DNA of 64,000 bases from an uncultured Bacteroides sp. (GTDB lineage Bacteria; Bacteroidota; Bacteroidia; Bacteroidales; Bacteroidaceae). The stretch is taken from contig CALADS010000080.1 in NCBI GenBank assembly GCA_937890825.1, positions 1 to 64,000 on the forward strand, in the 5' to 3' direction. The translations under genes were made by a program, and so were the position numbers. Shown in pieces: positions 1 through 8,682 of the stretch (the stretch's first letter is position 1; each line of letters opens with the position of its first letter). The notes below the pieces were generated by a model. The model was not told the DNA's origin. It ran no database searches and was given only the letters and a program-made list of their open reading frames with translations.

Positions 1-1115
1 CTTGCTCTGGTTGTGGTGAAACTCCGTACGTGAAACTGATTTCTCAGTTGTTCGGCGACCGTGAAATGGTGGCTAACGCTACTGGATGTTCTTCTATCTA
101 CTCTGGTTCAGTTCCTTCTACTCCGTATACTAAGAACGAAAAGGGTCACGGTCCGGCTTGGGCTAACTCTCTGTTCGAAGACTTCTGCGAATTCGGTTTG
201 GGTATGGAATTGGCTAATGAAAAGATGCGTGCCCGCATTGCCAAGGCTATGACAGAAGCTATCGCTGCAGAAGGTACTCCGGCTGAATACAAGGAAGTAT
301 TCCAGGCTTGGCTGGATAATTGCCTCGACGCTGACAAGACGAAGGAATTGGCTGAAAAGATTATCCCGATGGTAGAAGCTGCTGCTGACAAGTGTGCTAG
401 CTGCAAGACTATCGCTGACTTGAAGCAATTCTTGGTAAAACGCAGCCAGTGGATTATCGGTGGTGACGGTGCTTCTTACGATATCGGTTACGGTGGTCTG
501 GACCACGTAATTGCTTCTGGTAAGGACGTTAACATCTTGGTACTCGATACAGAGGTTTACTCTAACACAGGTGGTCAGTCTTCTAAGGCTACTCCGGTGG
601 GTGCTATCGCTAAGTTTGCTGCTGCCGGTAAGCGCGTACGTAAGAAAGACCTCGGTCTGATGGCCACTACTTACGGTTATGTATATGTAGCTCAGATTGC
701 TATGGGTGCTGACCAGGCTCAGACTCTGAAGGCTCTGCGTGAAGCAGAAGCTTATCCTGGACCGTCACTTATCATCGCTTACGCTCCGTGTATCAACCAC
801 GGTCTGAAAGCTGGTATGGGTAAGAGCCAGGCTGAAGAAGAAAAGGCTGTTAAGTGCGGTTACTGGCACTTGTGGCGCTACAACCCGGCTTTGGAAGCTG
901 AAGGCAAGAATCCGTTCACACTGGATAGCAAAGAACCGGATTGGACAGGCTTCAAAGACTTCTTGAAGGGTGAAGTTCGCTACGCATCTGTAATGAAACA
1001 GTATCCTGCAGAAGCTGAACAACTGTTCGACGCAGCTGAAGAAAATGCTAAGTGGCGTTACAATAGCTACAAGCGTTTGGCTCGCGAAAATTGGGGTGCA
1101 GAAGTTGCTGAATAA
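1..1115 (+). CDS. nifJ: Pyruvate:ferredoxin (flavodoxin) oxidoreductase, 3' part only
   Basis: This is the C-terminal part of a single-chain PFOR, which converts pyruvate and CoA to acetyl-CoA and CO2 with electrons passing to ferredoxin or flavodoxin. The gene begins before the window. The frame is already open at base 3, where it encodes CSGCGETPYVKL, part of the cysteine-rich and TPP-binding region. The TPP/Mg signature follows as GDGASYDIGYGG and later NTGGQSSKATP. A conserved cysteine occurs in the tail at APCINHG. The stop at 1113-1115 is followed by a strong hairpin terminator, so the gene is probably the last in its transcript. PFOR is the usual route for anaerobic pyruvate oxidation in Bacteroides. 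Confidence 0.96.
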   Translation, partial: CSGCGETPYVKLISQLFGDREMVANATGCSSIYSGSVPSTPYTKNEKGHGPAWANSLFEDFCEFGLGMELANEKMRARIAKAMTEAIAAEGTPAEYKEVFQAWLDNCLDADKTKELAEKIIPMVEAAADKCASCKTIADLKQFLVKRSQWIIGGDGASYDIGYGGLDHVIASGKDVNILVLDTEVYSNTGGQSSKATPVGAIAKFAAAGKRVRKKDLGLMATTYGYVYVAQIAMGADQAQTLKALREAEAYPGPSLIIAYAPCINHGLKAGMGKSQAEEEKAVKCGYWHLWRYNPALEAEGKNPFTLDSKEPDWTGFKDFLKGEVRYASVMKQYPAEAEQLFDAAEENAKWRYNSYKRLARENWGAEVAE

Positions 1116-1143
1116 GCATAAGAATACTCTATAAATACTATCT

Positions 1144-1187
1144 TACCCAAGTGTACGAATCTTCGTATGCTTGGGTAAGTTGTTTTA
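1144..1187 (+). terminator. Rho-independent terminator of nifJ
   Basis: A perfect 10-bp stem pairs CTTACCCAAG (1144-1153) with CTTGGGTAAG (1172-1181). The loop carries a further partly complementary stretch (GTACGAA / TTCGTAT), and TGTTTT follows. It lies 28 bp after the nifJ stop. Confidence 0.85.
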
Positions 1188-1225
1188 AAGGGTCAGCAAA
1201 AGAAAGCTGTAGATTAAGAAAACTC

Positions 1226-1313
1226 AACCTACAGAGAAAATTGTTGAAACCTACAAAAAAAATAATCGAAATCTATAGAGAAAATAGTTGAAGTCTACAG
1301 AGAAAAACAGACA
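1226..1313. repeat. Degenerate 22-bp tandem repeat, four units
   Basis: Four adjacent units of exactly 22 bp start at 1226, 1248, 1270 and 1292. Each begins with a variant of AACCTACAGAGAAAA and ends near TTGA. The array sits in the 329-bp stretch 1116-1444 between nifJ and the convergent exonuclease gene. Besides the terminator and this array I see no gene there. Similarity between units is about 60-85 percent by eye, so the array is old or under weak constraint. Confidence 0.75.
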
Positions 1314-1444
1314 AAAAATATTCAGACACTCAGGAAGCGGAAATGAATCCGTATGAATTCAAATCAGCCGACAGCAAATTACTGTCTGCACCTGGTGCCT
1401 GAATCATAAAATAAAGGGAAGGGAATTATATTATCCCCCAAAAA

Positions 1445-2209
1445 TCAGCATACCCCATCTAACAAGAGTTCCACAGGACAATGATCGGAACCCAACACAT
1501 CTGAATGAATAGATGCCCCCTTCAATCTGCCTTGCAAACTATTAGAGGCAACGAAATAATCAATACGCCAGCCCGCATTTTTCTCTCTAGCTTTAAAACG
1601 ATAAGACCACCAGGAATAAGCCCCTTCTAAATCTGGATAAAAATAGCGGAAAGTATCGGTAAAACCAGCTGCCAGCAAAGTAGAAAATTTAGCTCGTTCT
1701 TCATCCGTAAAACCGGCATTTTTACGGTTGGTTTTAGGATTCTTCAAATCGATTTCGCGATGAGCCACATTTAAATCACCGCAAACAATAACAGGCTTTT
1801 TCTCTTCCAACTTTTTAAGATAAAGCAAAAAATCATCTTCCCACGTCATGCGGTAATCCAACCTACGAAGGCCATCTTGCGAATTGGGCGTATAAACAGT
1901 TACCAAATAAAAGTCTTTCATCTCTAATGTAATAACACGCCCTTCATGGTCGTGTTCCTCTATACCCAAGCCATAGGCTACAGATAACGGCTGGTGGCGG
2001 GTGAAGATGGCTGTACCAGAATAGCCTTTCTTTTCAGCGTAATTCCAATAAGATTGATATCCTTCAAAAGACAAATCCAACTGACCAGCCTGCATTTTAG
2101 TTTCCTGCAGACAGAAAAAATCAGCATCCAGCCGATGAAAGATGTCAGCAAAACCCTTGTCGGCACAAGCGCGCAGACCATTCACATTCCAAGATATAAA
2201 TTTCAACAT
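1445..2209 (-). CDS. xth: Exodeoxyribonuclease III (AP endonuclease)
   Basis: A 254-residue exonuclease III of the endonuclease/exonuclease/phosphatase fold. It cleaves the backbone at abasic sites and trims 3' ends in base excision repair. Visible active-site residues are Asn9 (FISWNVNGLRA), Glu36 (QETKMQ), Asp145 and Asn147 (GDLNVAH), and the C-terminal GSDHCP motif with His243. The loop around DLKNPKTNRKNAGFTDEER and the WSYRFKAREKNAGWRIDYF block are typical of ExoIII. The length is normal for the family (250-270). It is cytoplasmic with no signal peptide. It reads toward nifJ and lies just downstream of a small membrane-protein gene, from which it is separated by 30 bp. Confidence 0.95.
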   Translation of the reverse strand: MLKFISWNVNGLRACADKGFADIFHRLDADFFCLQETKMQAGQLDLSFEGYQSYWNYAEKKGYSGTAIFTRHQPLSVAYGLGIEEHDHEGRVITLEMKDFYLVTVYTPNSQDGLRRLDYRMTWEDDFLLYLKKLEEKKPVIVCGDLNVAHREIDLKNPKTNRKNAGFTDEERAKFSTLLAAGFTDTFRYFYPDLEGAYSWWSYRFKAREKNAGWRIDYFVASNSLQGRLKGASIHSDVLGSDHCPVELLLDGVC

Positions 2210-2239
2210 CCGTCTTGATTTTAAAAAAATTATTCATTC

Positions 2240-2398
2240 TCAGGGCAAGAGTTTTTGAATGGAACACCCAGACCAAAACTCGCGTGTGGAATCTACCAAC
2301 GAACTGCCCATATATAGCAGAAACAATACCGCAATTATAATCATCAGTAAACTTACCCACGCATTATATTTTTCTTGCTTGAATTCTACAGATACCAT
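2240..2398 (-). CDS. Small single-span membrane protein, 52 residues
   Basis: A short reading frame starts at ATG 2396-2398 and stops with TGA at 2240. It is supported by a perfect AGGAGG sequence 5 bp before the start (complement of 2404-2409), which is rare in this window. The protein has a polar N terminus (MVSVEFKQEKYNAW), one hydrophobic helix (LLMIIIAVLFLLYMG) and a short tail with a single Cys. It lies 30 bp upstream of xth in the same direction and may be co-transcribed. I do not recognise the family. Without homologues it remains a prediction, but the ribosome-binding site and the coherent membrane segment make it better than chance. Confidence 0.6.
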   Translation of the reverse strand: MVSVEFKQEKYNAWVSLLMIIIAVLFLLYMGSSLVDSTREFWSGCSIQKLLP

Positions 2399-2510
2399 AA
2401 GAGCCTCCTATTTAAAAAAATTGTTACTGCAAATATAAAGCGCTAACATTACTATTCGTTTACCAGAACGTTACAAGAGCAATGCAATACACTTCAGTTT
2501 TTAAATATAC

Positions 2511-2542
2511 AAAAAAAGGAACATATACACGTTCCTTTTTTA
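2511..2542 (-). terminator. Terminator downstream of hisS
   Basis: The stem AAAAAGGAAC (2513-2522) pairs with GTTCCTTTTT (2531-2540) around an 8-nt loop. T-runs on both sides make it usable in both directions. It lies about 15 bp beyond the hisS stop. Confidence 0.8.
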
Positions 2543-2556
2543 TTTTAATTAATGAT

Positions 2557-3921
2557 TTAATGAATCAAGGTATCCACCAATGCTTCGGGCGACAAAAGTT
2601 TCTGTTCGCCAGTATCCATATTTTTCAGTGTCACTTTACCTTCATTCAGTTCATTTTCGCCAACCAAAGCCACAAAAGGAATACCTTTGGCATTGGCATA
2701 ACTCATCTGTTTCTTCATTTTACTGGAGTCGGGGAAAATTTCTGCACGTATGCCTGCCTCTCTGACACGAGCCAATACTTGCAGAGAAAAAGCAGCTTCT
2801 CGCTCACCAAAATTAATAAAGAGAAGTTGAGTTCCATTGACAGCTTCTTTCGGATAAAGATCGAGTTGGTTAAGCACATCGAAAATACGGTCTGCACCAA
2901 ACGAAATCCCTACTCCTGATACGCCCGACATACCAAACACACCTGTCAGATTGTCGTAACGTCCGCCACCGGTAATACTTCCAATCTGCACATCGAGAGC
3001 CTTCACCTCGAAGATGGCACCGGTGTAATAATTCAGACCGCGTGCCAATGTCAAATCCAATTCGATTTCATTCTTCAAACCCAGACTAGTCAGCGTGGTA
3101 AGGATGAATTCACTCTCCTCTACTCCTTTCAGACCCGTATCACTACCAGCCAATACTTCTTTCAAGATGGCCAGTTTCTCTTCATTGCTGCCACTAAGCA
3201 AGATAATAGGCTGCAGTTTTTCAATGGCTTCCTCACTGATGCCTTTCGAACGAAGTTCTTGATTGACGTTATCCAAACCGATTTTATCCAACTTATCAAT
3301 AGCCACCGTAATATCTACGATTTTATCTGCTTCTCCAATAATTTCGGCAATACCGGTCAGGATTTTACGGTTATTGATTTTGATGCATACACGTATGCCA
3401 AACCGGCTGAAAACGGTATCTACTATTTGCATCAGTTCCACCTCATTCAGCAGCGAATCACTACCTACCACATCAGCATCGCATTGATAGAACTCACGAT
3501 AGCGGCCTTTCTGAGGTCTGTCTGCACGCCAAACGGGCTGAATCTGATAACGCTTAAACGGGAAAGTAATCTCTTCACGATGCATCACCACATAACGAGC
3601 AAACGGCACTGTCAAATCATAGCGCAGTCCTTTTTCACAGAATTTACAAGCCAACTTTGCCGCATTGCGACTGAGAAGTTCTTCGTCGGTCAACCCCGCA
3701 AAATAATCTCCTGAATTTTGAATCTTAAACAGTAGCTTATCGCCTTCTTCGCCATACTTGCCCATCAATGTGGAAAGAGTCTCCATAGAAGGAGTTTCTA
3801 TCTGCTGGAAACCATACAGATGGTATACGTCGCGAATGGTATTGAATATATAATTACGCTTCGCCATTTCTACCGGCGAAAAGTCACGCGTTCCTTTAGG
3901 AATACAAGGTTTTGCTGCCAT
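2557..3921 (-). CDS. hisS: Histidyl-tRNA synthetase
   Basis: A 454-residue class II aminoacyl-tRNA synthetase that charges tRNA-His. Class II motif 2 is seen in the stretch PVWRADRPQKGRYREFYQ. The histidine-specific motifs are GLNYYTGAIFEV and GGGRYDNL. Motif 3 is GISFGADRI. A C-terminal anticodon-binding domain covers roughly residues 360-454. The start at 3921 is followed by MAAKPCIPKGTRDF, where the KGTRDF block is the conserved N terminus. A TAACTTTG box lies 25 bp upstream and a terminator follows the gene, so it is probably a single-gene transcript. Confidence 0.96.
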   Translation of the reverse strand: MAAKPCIPKGTRDFSPVEMAKRNYIFNTIRDVYHLYGFQQIETPSMETLSTLMGKYGEEGDKLLFKIQNSGDYFAGLTDEELLSRNAAKLACKFCEKGLRYDLTVPFARYVVMHREEITFPFKRYQIQPVWRADRPQKGRYREFYQCDADVVGSDSLLNEVELMQIVDTVFSRFGIRVCIKINNRKILTGIAEIIGEADKIVDITVAIDKLDKIGLDNVNQELRSKGISEEAIEKLQPIILLSGSNEEKLAILKEVLAGSDTGLKGVEESEFILTTLTSLGLKNEIELDLTLARGLNYYTGAIFEVKALDVQIGSITGGGRYDNLTGVFGMSGVSGVGISFGADRIFDVLNQLDLYPKEAVNGTQLLFINFGEREAAFSLQVLARVREAGIRAEIFPDSSKMKKQMSYANAKGIPFVALVGENELNEGKVTLKNMDTGEQKLLSPEALVDTLIH

Positions 3922-3945
3922 AATTGTCTTATTTTAAATGCGTCA

Positions 3946-3953
3946 CAAAGTTA
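3946..3953 (-). promoter_or_regulatory. -7 box for hisS
   Basis: TAACTTTG on the minus strand (complement of 3946-3953) matches the Bacteroides consensus TAnnTTTG. A TTTC lies 19 bp upstream in place of the -33 TTTG. The predicted 5' leader is about 20-25 nt. Confidence 0.6.
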
Positions 3954-3978
3954 ACAGATTTTCTTGAGGTAAGAAAGA

Positions 3979-4008
3979 AAAACGGCGGGCTTTCTATAAG
4001 ACCCGCCG
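3979..4008 (-). terminator. Terminator of the YugP-type peptidase gene
   Basis: On the minus strand CGGCGGG (4002-4008) pairs with CCCGCCG (3983-3989) across a 12-nt loop and is followed by TTTTTC. It lies 25 bp beyond the stop of the gene at 4033. Confidence 0.85.
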
Positions 4009-4032
4009 CATATTTAGAAAAGTCACGATTTA

Positions 4033-4719
4033 TCAGTCCTCTCTTCTACCCATGAAAAGCATGATATAATAGACCAGATTAGCCAAAGAGCCTAAGGCTG
4101 CCACTACATAGGTATAAGCTGCTGAACGAAGGGCATCTTCTGCTTTATCGTGATTAAAAACATTCGTAATACCCGAGGCATTAAGCCATACCAAGGCACG
4201 TTTGCTGGCGTTTATCTCTACAGGCAATGTGATAAAGCTAAATAAAGTAGTACTCGCAAAAAGGATAATACCTGCAAGCATCAACTGGGGAAAGCTATGA
4301 AGCAATAGGATTCCGCCCAACAAAACAAACGACATAATGTTAGAAGCAAACGATACTACCGGCACCAATTTACTGCGCATGGTAAGCGGAGCATAGGCAC
4401 GGGCATGTTGCAAAGCATGACCGCATTCATGGGCAGCCACTGCAGCAGCCATAATACTGTTGTTGTTGTAAACGCTTTCACTTAGGTTTACAGTCTTATT
4501 CACAGGATTATAATGGTCGGTCAGATGCCCTGGAGTATGAGTTACCTGCACATCATAAATGCCATTATCGCGTAACATCTTACGCGCTACATCTGCTCCT
4601 GTCATTCCATTACTGGTAGGTATCTTAGAGTATTTCTTGAACTTATTCTCCAAATTCATCTGTACAAGCCAGCTCACCACTGCGATACCTATGAATATAA
4701 TCCATTGCATTCCAATCAT
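4033..4719 (-). CDS. Membrane zinc metallopeptidase, YugP type
   Basis: A 228-residue membrane protein of the putative neutral zinc metallopeptidase family typified by B. subtilis YugP. The zinc-binding HEXXH motif is HECGH (His97, Glu98, His101). An N-terminal hydrophobic helix (WIIFIGIAVVSWLVQ) and further hydrophobic segments around residues 120-165 and 200-222 place it in the inner membrane. The start is MIGMQW at 4719. Family substrates are largely unknown. It stands between hisS and the PurF-like gene with its own terminator, so it is probably monocistronic. Its physiological role cannot be inferred from the context. Confidence 0.85.
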   Translation of the reverse strand: MIGMQWIIFIGIAVVSWLVQMNLENKFKKYSKIPTSNGMTGADVARKMLRDNGIYDVQVTHTPGHLTDHYNPVNKTVNLSESVYNNNSIMAAAVAAHECGHALQHARAYAPLTMRSKLVPVVSFASNIMSFVLLGGILLLHSFPQLMLAGIILFASTTLFSFITLPVEINASKRALVWLNASGITNVFNHDKAEDALRSAAYTYVVAALGSLANLVYYIMLFMGRRED

Positions 4720-4873
4720 ATCTTCTGTTTATTTAGGTTATTAATTCTAGAAGTATTCTACAAAACATCTGCCAAAATACGATACTGCATGCAAAAGCAT
4801 GACCTATCTACGGCTTTTTTAAAATGTTTTAAAGACTATCCTCACATTTTCACCAAATAGACTCTTTTACTTG

Positions 4874-6283
4874 TTAAAAGCAACTACTACCGTCAAAGCA
4901 ATGGGTACAGAGTTTGCACTTGGGTAAACCTATAGACTCAACCAAAGTTTCCAATGTATTGAACTGCAAAGAATCAAGTCCAAATCTCTCTCTAATGATT
5001 TCCACCATTTTAGTATACTCTGGCGAACCAGTTGTAGCATACTTATCCAAATTCTTATTCTCGTCTCCTTCCAATTCTTTGATGATACGACGAGTAATCA
5101 GCTCCATCGGACTCTTGGAAGCAGTGAAGCCTATAAACGGACAACTGTATATCAACGGAGGGCAAGCAATGCGGATATGCACCTCTTTTGCCCCACAATC
5201 ATATAATACCTTTACATTGTCACGCAACTGTGTTCCCCTCACAATGGAATCATCACAGAACAGCAAACGCTTGTTTTTCAGCATAGCACTGTTGGGAATC
5301 AGTTTCATCTTTGCCACCAAGCTACGCATCTCCTGCTTACTGGGAGTAAAGCTACGGGGCCAGGTAGGGGTATACTTAGATATGGCCCGATGGTAAGGAA
5401 CGCCCTTTCCTTCTGCATATCCCAAAGCCATTCCTACACCAGAATCAGGAATACCGCATACGCAATCCACTTCTGAAGTATCTTTCTGCCCCATTTTCAT
5501 ACCACTGCGGAAACGAGCCTCTTCTACATTGACATGTTCATAACAAGAAGTCGGGAATCCATAATATACCCATAAGAAAGAACAAATCTGCATCTTTTCT
5601 TCCGGCTGACGTAGCTGTATAACTTCATCCGCCTTCAGATGCAACACCTCACCAGGACCCAAATAGCGTTCTATTTCATAACCCAAATTAGGGAATGCAC
5701 TCGACTCACTGGCTGCAGCATAAGCTCCCTCTTTATGACCAATCACAATAGGAGTACGCCCCCATTTGTCACGGGCAGCTATAATACCATCTTCGGTAAG
5801 CAGCAACATAGAGCAAGAGCCCTTTACACGACGAAACACATTTTCGATGCCCTCCGTAAACGTCTTTCCTTGAATAATCAGCAAAGCTACTAGCTCGGTC
5901 TGATTGGTCTGGCCTGAGCTAAGCTCCGCAAAATGCATATTTTGATCCAGCAATTCGGCTTCAAGTTCTGCCATATTGGCTATCTTAGCTACGGTGACAA
6001 TAGCAAAACGGCCCAAGTGCGAATTAAGTATAATTGGCTGAGCATCGGTATCACTTATAATTCCAATACCTGAGTTACCTTCGAATTTATCCAATTCATC
6101 TTCAAACTTGGTACGAAAATAAGCACTCTCCAAATTATGAATCGAACGGAAAAAGCGTTTATCCTCTTCGTTATAAGTGGCCATCCCGCCTCGTTTGGTT
6201 CCCAGGTGCGAATGATAATCTGTACCATAAAAAACATCCGCCATACAACTAGACTTGGCTACTGTTCCGAAAAATCCTCCCAT
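4874..6283 (-). CDS. PurF-like amidophosphoribosyltransferase with degenerate glutaminase site
   Basis: A 469-residue homologue of glutamine PRPP amidotransferase, which makes phosphoribosylamine in the first step of purine synthesis. The PRPP loop is intact (LLFCDDSIVRGTQ, Asp344-Asp345). Cysteines 234, 381, 456 and 459 fall where B. subtilis-type PurF binds a 4Fe-4S cluster. The N terminus reads MGGFFGTV, whereas active enzymes expose a catalytic Cys (MCG or a processed CG). Residue 2 is Gly, and the NG oxyanion motif near residues 88-102 is also replaced. No upstream start supplies a Cys. The protein may use ammonia, act with another subunit, or be a regulator. It lies 36 bp downstream of dsbD. 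The fold is certain; glutamine use is doubtful. Confidence 0.85.
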   Translation of the reverse strand: MGGFFGTVAKSSCMADVFYGTDYHSHLGTKRGGMATYNEEDKRFFRSIHNLESAYFRTKFEDELDKFEGNSGIGIISDTDAQPIILNSHLGRFAIVTVAKIANMAELEAELLDQNMHFAELSSGQTNQTELVALLIIQGKTFTEGIENVFRRVKGSCSMLLLTEDGIIAARDKWGRTPIVIGHKEGAYAAASESSAFPNLGYEIERYLGPGEVLHLKADEVIQLRQPEEKMQICSFLWVYYGFPTSCYEHVNVEEARFRSGMKMGQKDTSEVDCVCGIPDSGVGMALGYAEGKGVPYHRAISKYTPTWPRSFTPSKQEMRSLVAKMKLIPNSAMLKNKRLLFCDDSIVRGTQLRDNVKVLYDCGAKEVHIRIACPPLIYSCPFIGFTASKSPMELITRRIIKELEGDENKNLDKYATTGSPEYTKMVEIIRERFGLDSLQFNTLETLVESIGLPKCKLCTHCFDGSSCF

Positions 6284-6319
6284 ATCGTATTTCTATTATT
6301 ATGTTTAAAATATTCTTAG

Positions 6320-8263
6320 TCACTTGCGCTTATAATTTTCCAACCCCTTCTTCAAGAATTCCACATATGCGGGTATATCTTCATTATAAGAATAAGACTT
6401 GTTAAGCGGGTTGCCTTCATTATCTATCAACACATAAAAAGGTTGCGCATTGGCACCGAATTTTACACGCTGCAGATAACTCCACTTATCACCCACGGTA
6501 CGTAAAGTTCGCTCCACGCCATTTTCTATAATACGCTGACGCTGCGGCAGCGGAGTCTTATCATCTACATAAAGAGTAATCAGCACATAGTCATTCTGCA
6601 TCAGATGGCTCACCTGTTCATCGGTCCATACGGCCAACTCCATCTTACGGCAATTCACACATCCATGACCTGTGAAATCGAGCATTACCGGCTTATTATG
6701 CTGGCGAGCATATTCCATACCTAAATCATAATCGGTAAACTGTGCATGCACTTCGTGAGCATACAAATTAAAATCCTGTGTTTGCATAGGAGGCGCAAAT
6801 GCACTGACAGCCTTCAAGGGAGCTCCCCACAATCCCGGTACCATATAGACAGCAAATGAGAGAGAAGCAAGAGCCATGAAAAAGCGAGGAACGCTTACCT
6901 TGGTGTCGTCATCATCGTGCGGGAACTTAATTTTTCCCAATAAATAAAAGCCCAGCAATGCGAAAATAACAATCCACAAAGCCAAGAAAGTCTCACGATC
7001 CATAATACGCCAACCATAGGCCAAATCGGCTACAGAAAGGAATTTCAAGGCAAAAGCCAATTCTAAGAATCCCAGGGTAACCTTGATTACATTCATCCAT
7101 CCACCAGATTTAGGCATGGACTTTAGCCAAGAAGGGAAAAGTGCAAACAGTGTAAACGGCAAAGCTAAGGCTAAAGCAAAGCCTAGCATACCAATAGCAG
7201 GAGCCACTACACTGCCCGTGGTCGATACCTGTACCAGCAAGAATCCGATAATCGGTCCGGTGCAAGAAAATGACACTAAGGATAGAGTAAAAGCCATCAG
7301 AAAAATACTCAGCAAACCAGTAGTTGCCTCTGCCTTGCTGTCCACTGCATTGCTCCATTTAGAAGGCAAAGTAATCTCAAAGGCTCCAAAAAAGGAAGCA
7401 GCAAACACCAACAGCATCAGACAGAACAAGATATTGAATACTGCGTTGGTAGATAATGAGTTCAACGCGCTGGCTCCAAAGATAGCTGTAATGGCCAAGC
7501 CTAATGTCAGATAAATTACTATGATTGAAGCGCCATAAGTCCAAGCATCACGAATACCCTTTTTCTTGTCTTTGCTACGCTTCAAGAAAAAGCTTACTGT
7601 CATCGGGATGATAGGCCATACACAAGGTGTAAACAAGGCTAATAATCCGCCAGCAAAGCCGGTGACAAAGATATAAATCCAAGACATGTCTTCTTGCGAT
7701 GATTCTTCGCCTAAAGCATGTAACTCATCGACTACCGGATTCCACCAACTACTCAGAGAACTATCTACTGCCTGTACGGAAGAAGACGAATTATCTACAG
7801 CTGCAACCGGCTGATTGGCTGATGCAAATTTAAAAGGAACTGTTGTAGGAGGCAGACAGTTTTCGTCGTTACAAGCTCCATATTCCAAATAGCCTTCTAC
7901 CATATAATCAGCATCCGTCAGTTTAAGTTTTTGTACAAACTGACCCATTCCTTCAAAATAACGGACCTGCATACTGAACATATTATCGAAAGCATTGATT
8001 TCCTTCCCTAGCGGTTGCAGTTTGCCTACCAATGTGGCACCTTGCAGGATTTCGGCATGAAACGAAGTCGAAATAGGGCCACCCTCACCCAAATCAGTAG
8101 AATATAGATGCCATCCCGGCTCTATCGAAGCCGTAAAAAGGATTTCTACTTCATCGGAAGACACCTGTTTCCACTCTGATTTTATCTGGACAGGTTCTTG
8201 AATCTGAGCCTGCACAGCCAAAGAAAGCAACAGATGTATCCACAAAAAGATATATTTCTTCAT
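6320..8263 (-). CDS. dsbD: Thiol:disulfide interchange protein DsbD (cytoplasm-to-periplasm reductant transporter)
   Basis: A 647-residue three-domain protein. A signal peptide (residues 1-20) leads into a periplasmic DsbD-alpha domain with the redox pair Cys131/Cys136 (GACNDENCLPP). A polytopic membrane domain (about 190-475) follows with the helix cysteines in FTPCVWP and FSCTGP. The C-terminal periplasmic thioredoxin domain carries CVNC (GHGCVNCRKME). It passes electrons from cytoplasmic thioredoxin to periplasmic thiol proteins. Likely clients in this window are the thioredoxin lipoprotein at 43 kb and the TlpA-like protein at 48 kb. The Dabb gene is 20 bp upstream and the PurF-like gene 36 bp downstream, suggesting one transcript. 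Confidence 0.93.
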   Translation of the reverse strand: MKKYIFLWIHLLLSLAVQAQIQEPVQIKSEWKQVSSDEVEILFTASIEPGWHLYSTDLGEGGPISTSFHAEILQGATLVGKLQPLGKEINAFDNMFSMQVRYFEGMGQFVQKLKLTDADYMVEGYLEYGACNDENCLPPTTVPFKFASANQPVAAVDNSSSSVQAVDSSLSSWWNPVVDELHALGEESSQEDMSWIYIFVTGFAGGLLALFTPCVWPIIPMTVSFFLKRSKDKKKGIRDAWTYGASIIVIYLTLGLAITAIFGASALNSLSTNAVFNILFCLMLLVFAASFFGAFEITLPSKWSNAVDSKAEATTGLLSIFLMAFTLSLVSFSCTGPIIGFLLVQVSTTGSVVAPAIGMLGFALALALPFTLFALFPSWLKSMPKSGGWMNVIKVTLGFLELAFALKFLSVADLAYGWRIMDRETFLALWIVIFALLGFYLLGKIKFPHDDDDTKVSVPRFFMALASLSFAVYMVPGLWGAPLKAVSAFAPPMQTQDFNLYAHEVHAQFTDYDLGMEYARQHNKPVMLDFTGHGCVNCRKMELAVWTDEQVSHLMQNDYVLITLYVDDKTPLPQRQRIIENGVERTLRTVGDKWSYLQRVKFGANAQPFYVLIDNEGNPLNKSYSYNEDIPAYVEFLKKGLENYKRK

Positions 8264-8283
8264 GTTTACCTTCTATTTAACCA

Positions 8284-8583
8284 TTAACATTCATAATCTA
8301 CACAAGCACGGCTTTCCTTCACCTCTGCCAATAATTTACCGGCAGCCACGTGATCGGGATGGGCAGCATAGAATTTTACGTCATCCAATGTATCAAACTC
8401 ACTGTAAAGAGCAATGTTCCACACTTCACCAGGATTCATATTCAGTCCCACTTCTATTTTACGAATCACAGATATTTTAGCAGGAAGAGCCTCTATAGCC
8501 TGCTTAAATGCTAACATAACTGCTTCTTTTTGGGCAGCGGGAACTTCATTTTTCAACTTAAATAATACCAGGTGTTTTACCAT
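8284..8583 (-). CDS. Dabb family (stress-responsive alpha/beta barrel) protein
   Basis: A 99-residue protein of the Dabb family, small dimeric ferredoxin-like barrels found in stress-response and polyketide-cyclase contexts. The N terminus MVKHLVLFKLK and the block around WNIALYSEFDTLDDVKFYAAHPDHV are typical. I place the start at ATG 8581-8583, because upstream in-frame codons would add 31 residues unlike the family and run past the likely promoter. A TAATTTTG box lies about 60 bp upstream (complement of 8644-8651). It is the first gene of the Dabb - dsbD - PurF-like run. Its substrate is unknown. Confidence 0.85.
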   Translation of the reverse strand: MVKHLVLFKLKNEVPAAQKEAVMLAFKQAIEALPAKISVIRKIEVGLNMNPGEVWNIALYSEFDTLDDVKFYAAHPDHVAAGKLLAEVKESRACVDYEC

Positions 8584-8682
8584 ATTCTTTGTTATTTTAA
8601 TGATTATTTCTATATTTGTCAACCGTAGCGGCCTTAGTCGCTGCAAAATTAATTTTTTTGTTTCAATTATACACATAAACGG

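Noticed and set aside
1226..1313. CRISPR array
   Set aside because: The 22-bp units are contiguous without spacers and no cas genes are present. The same applies to the 21-bp array at 33.8 kb.
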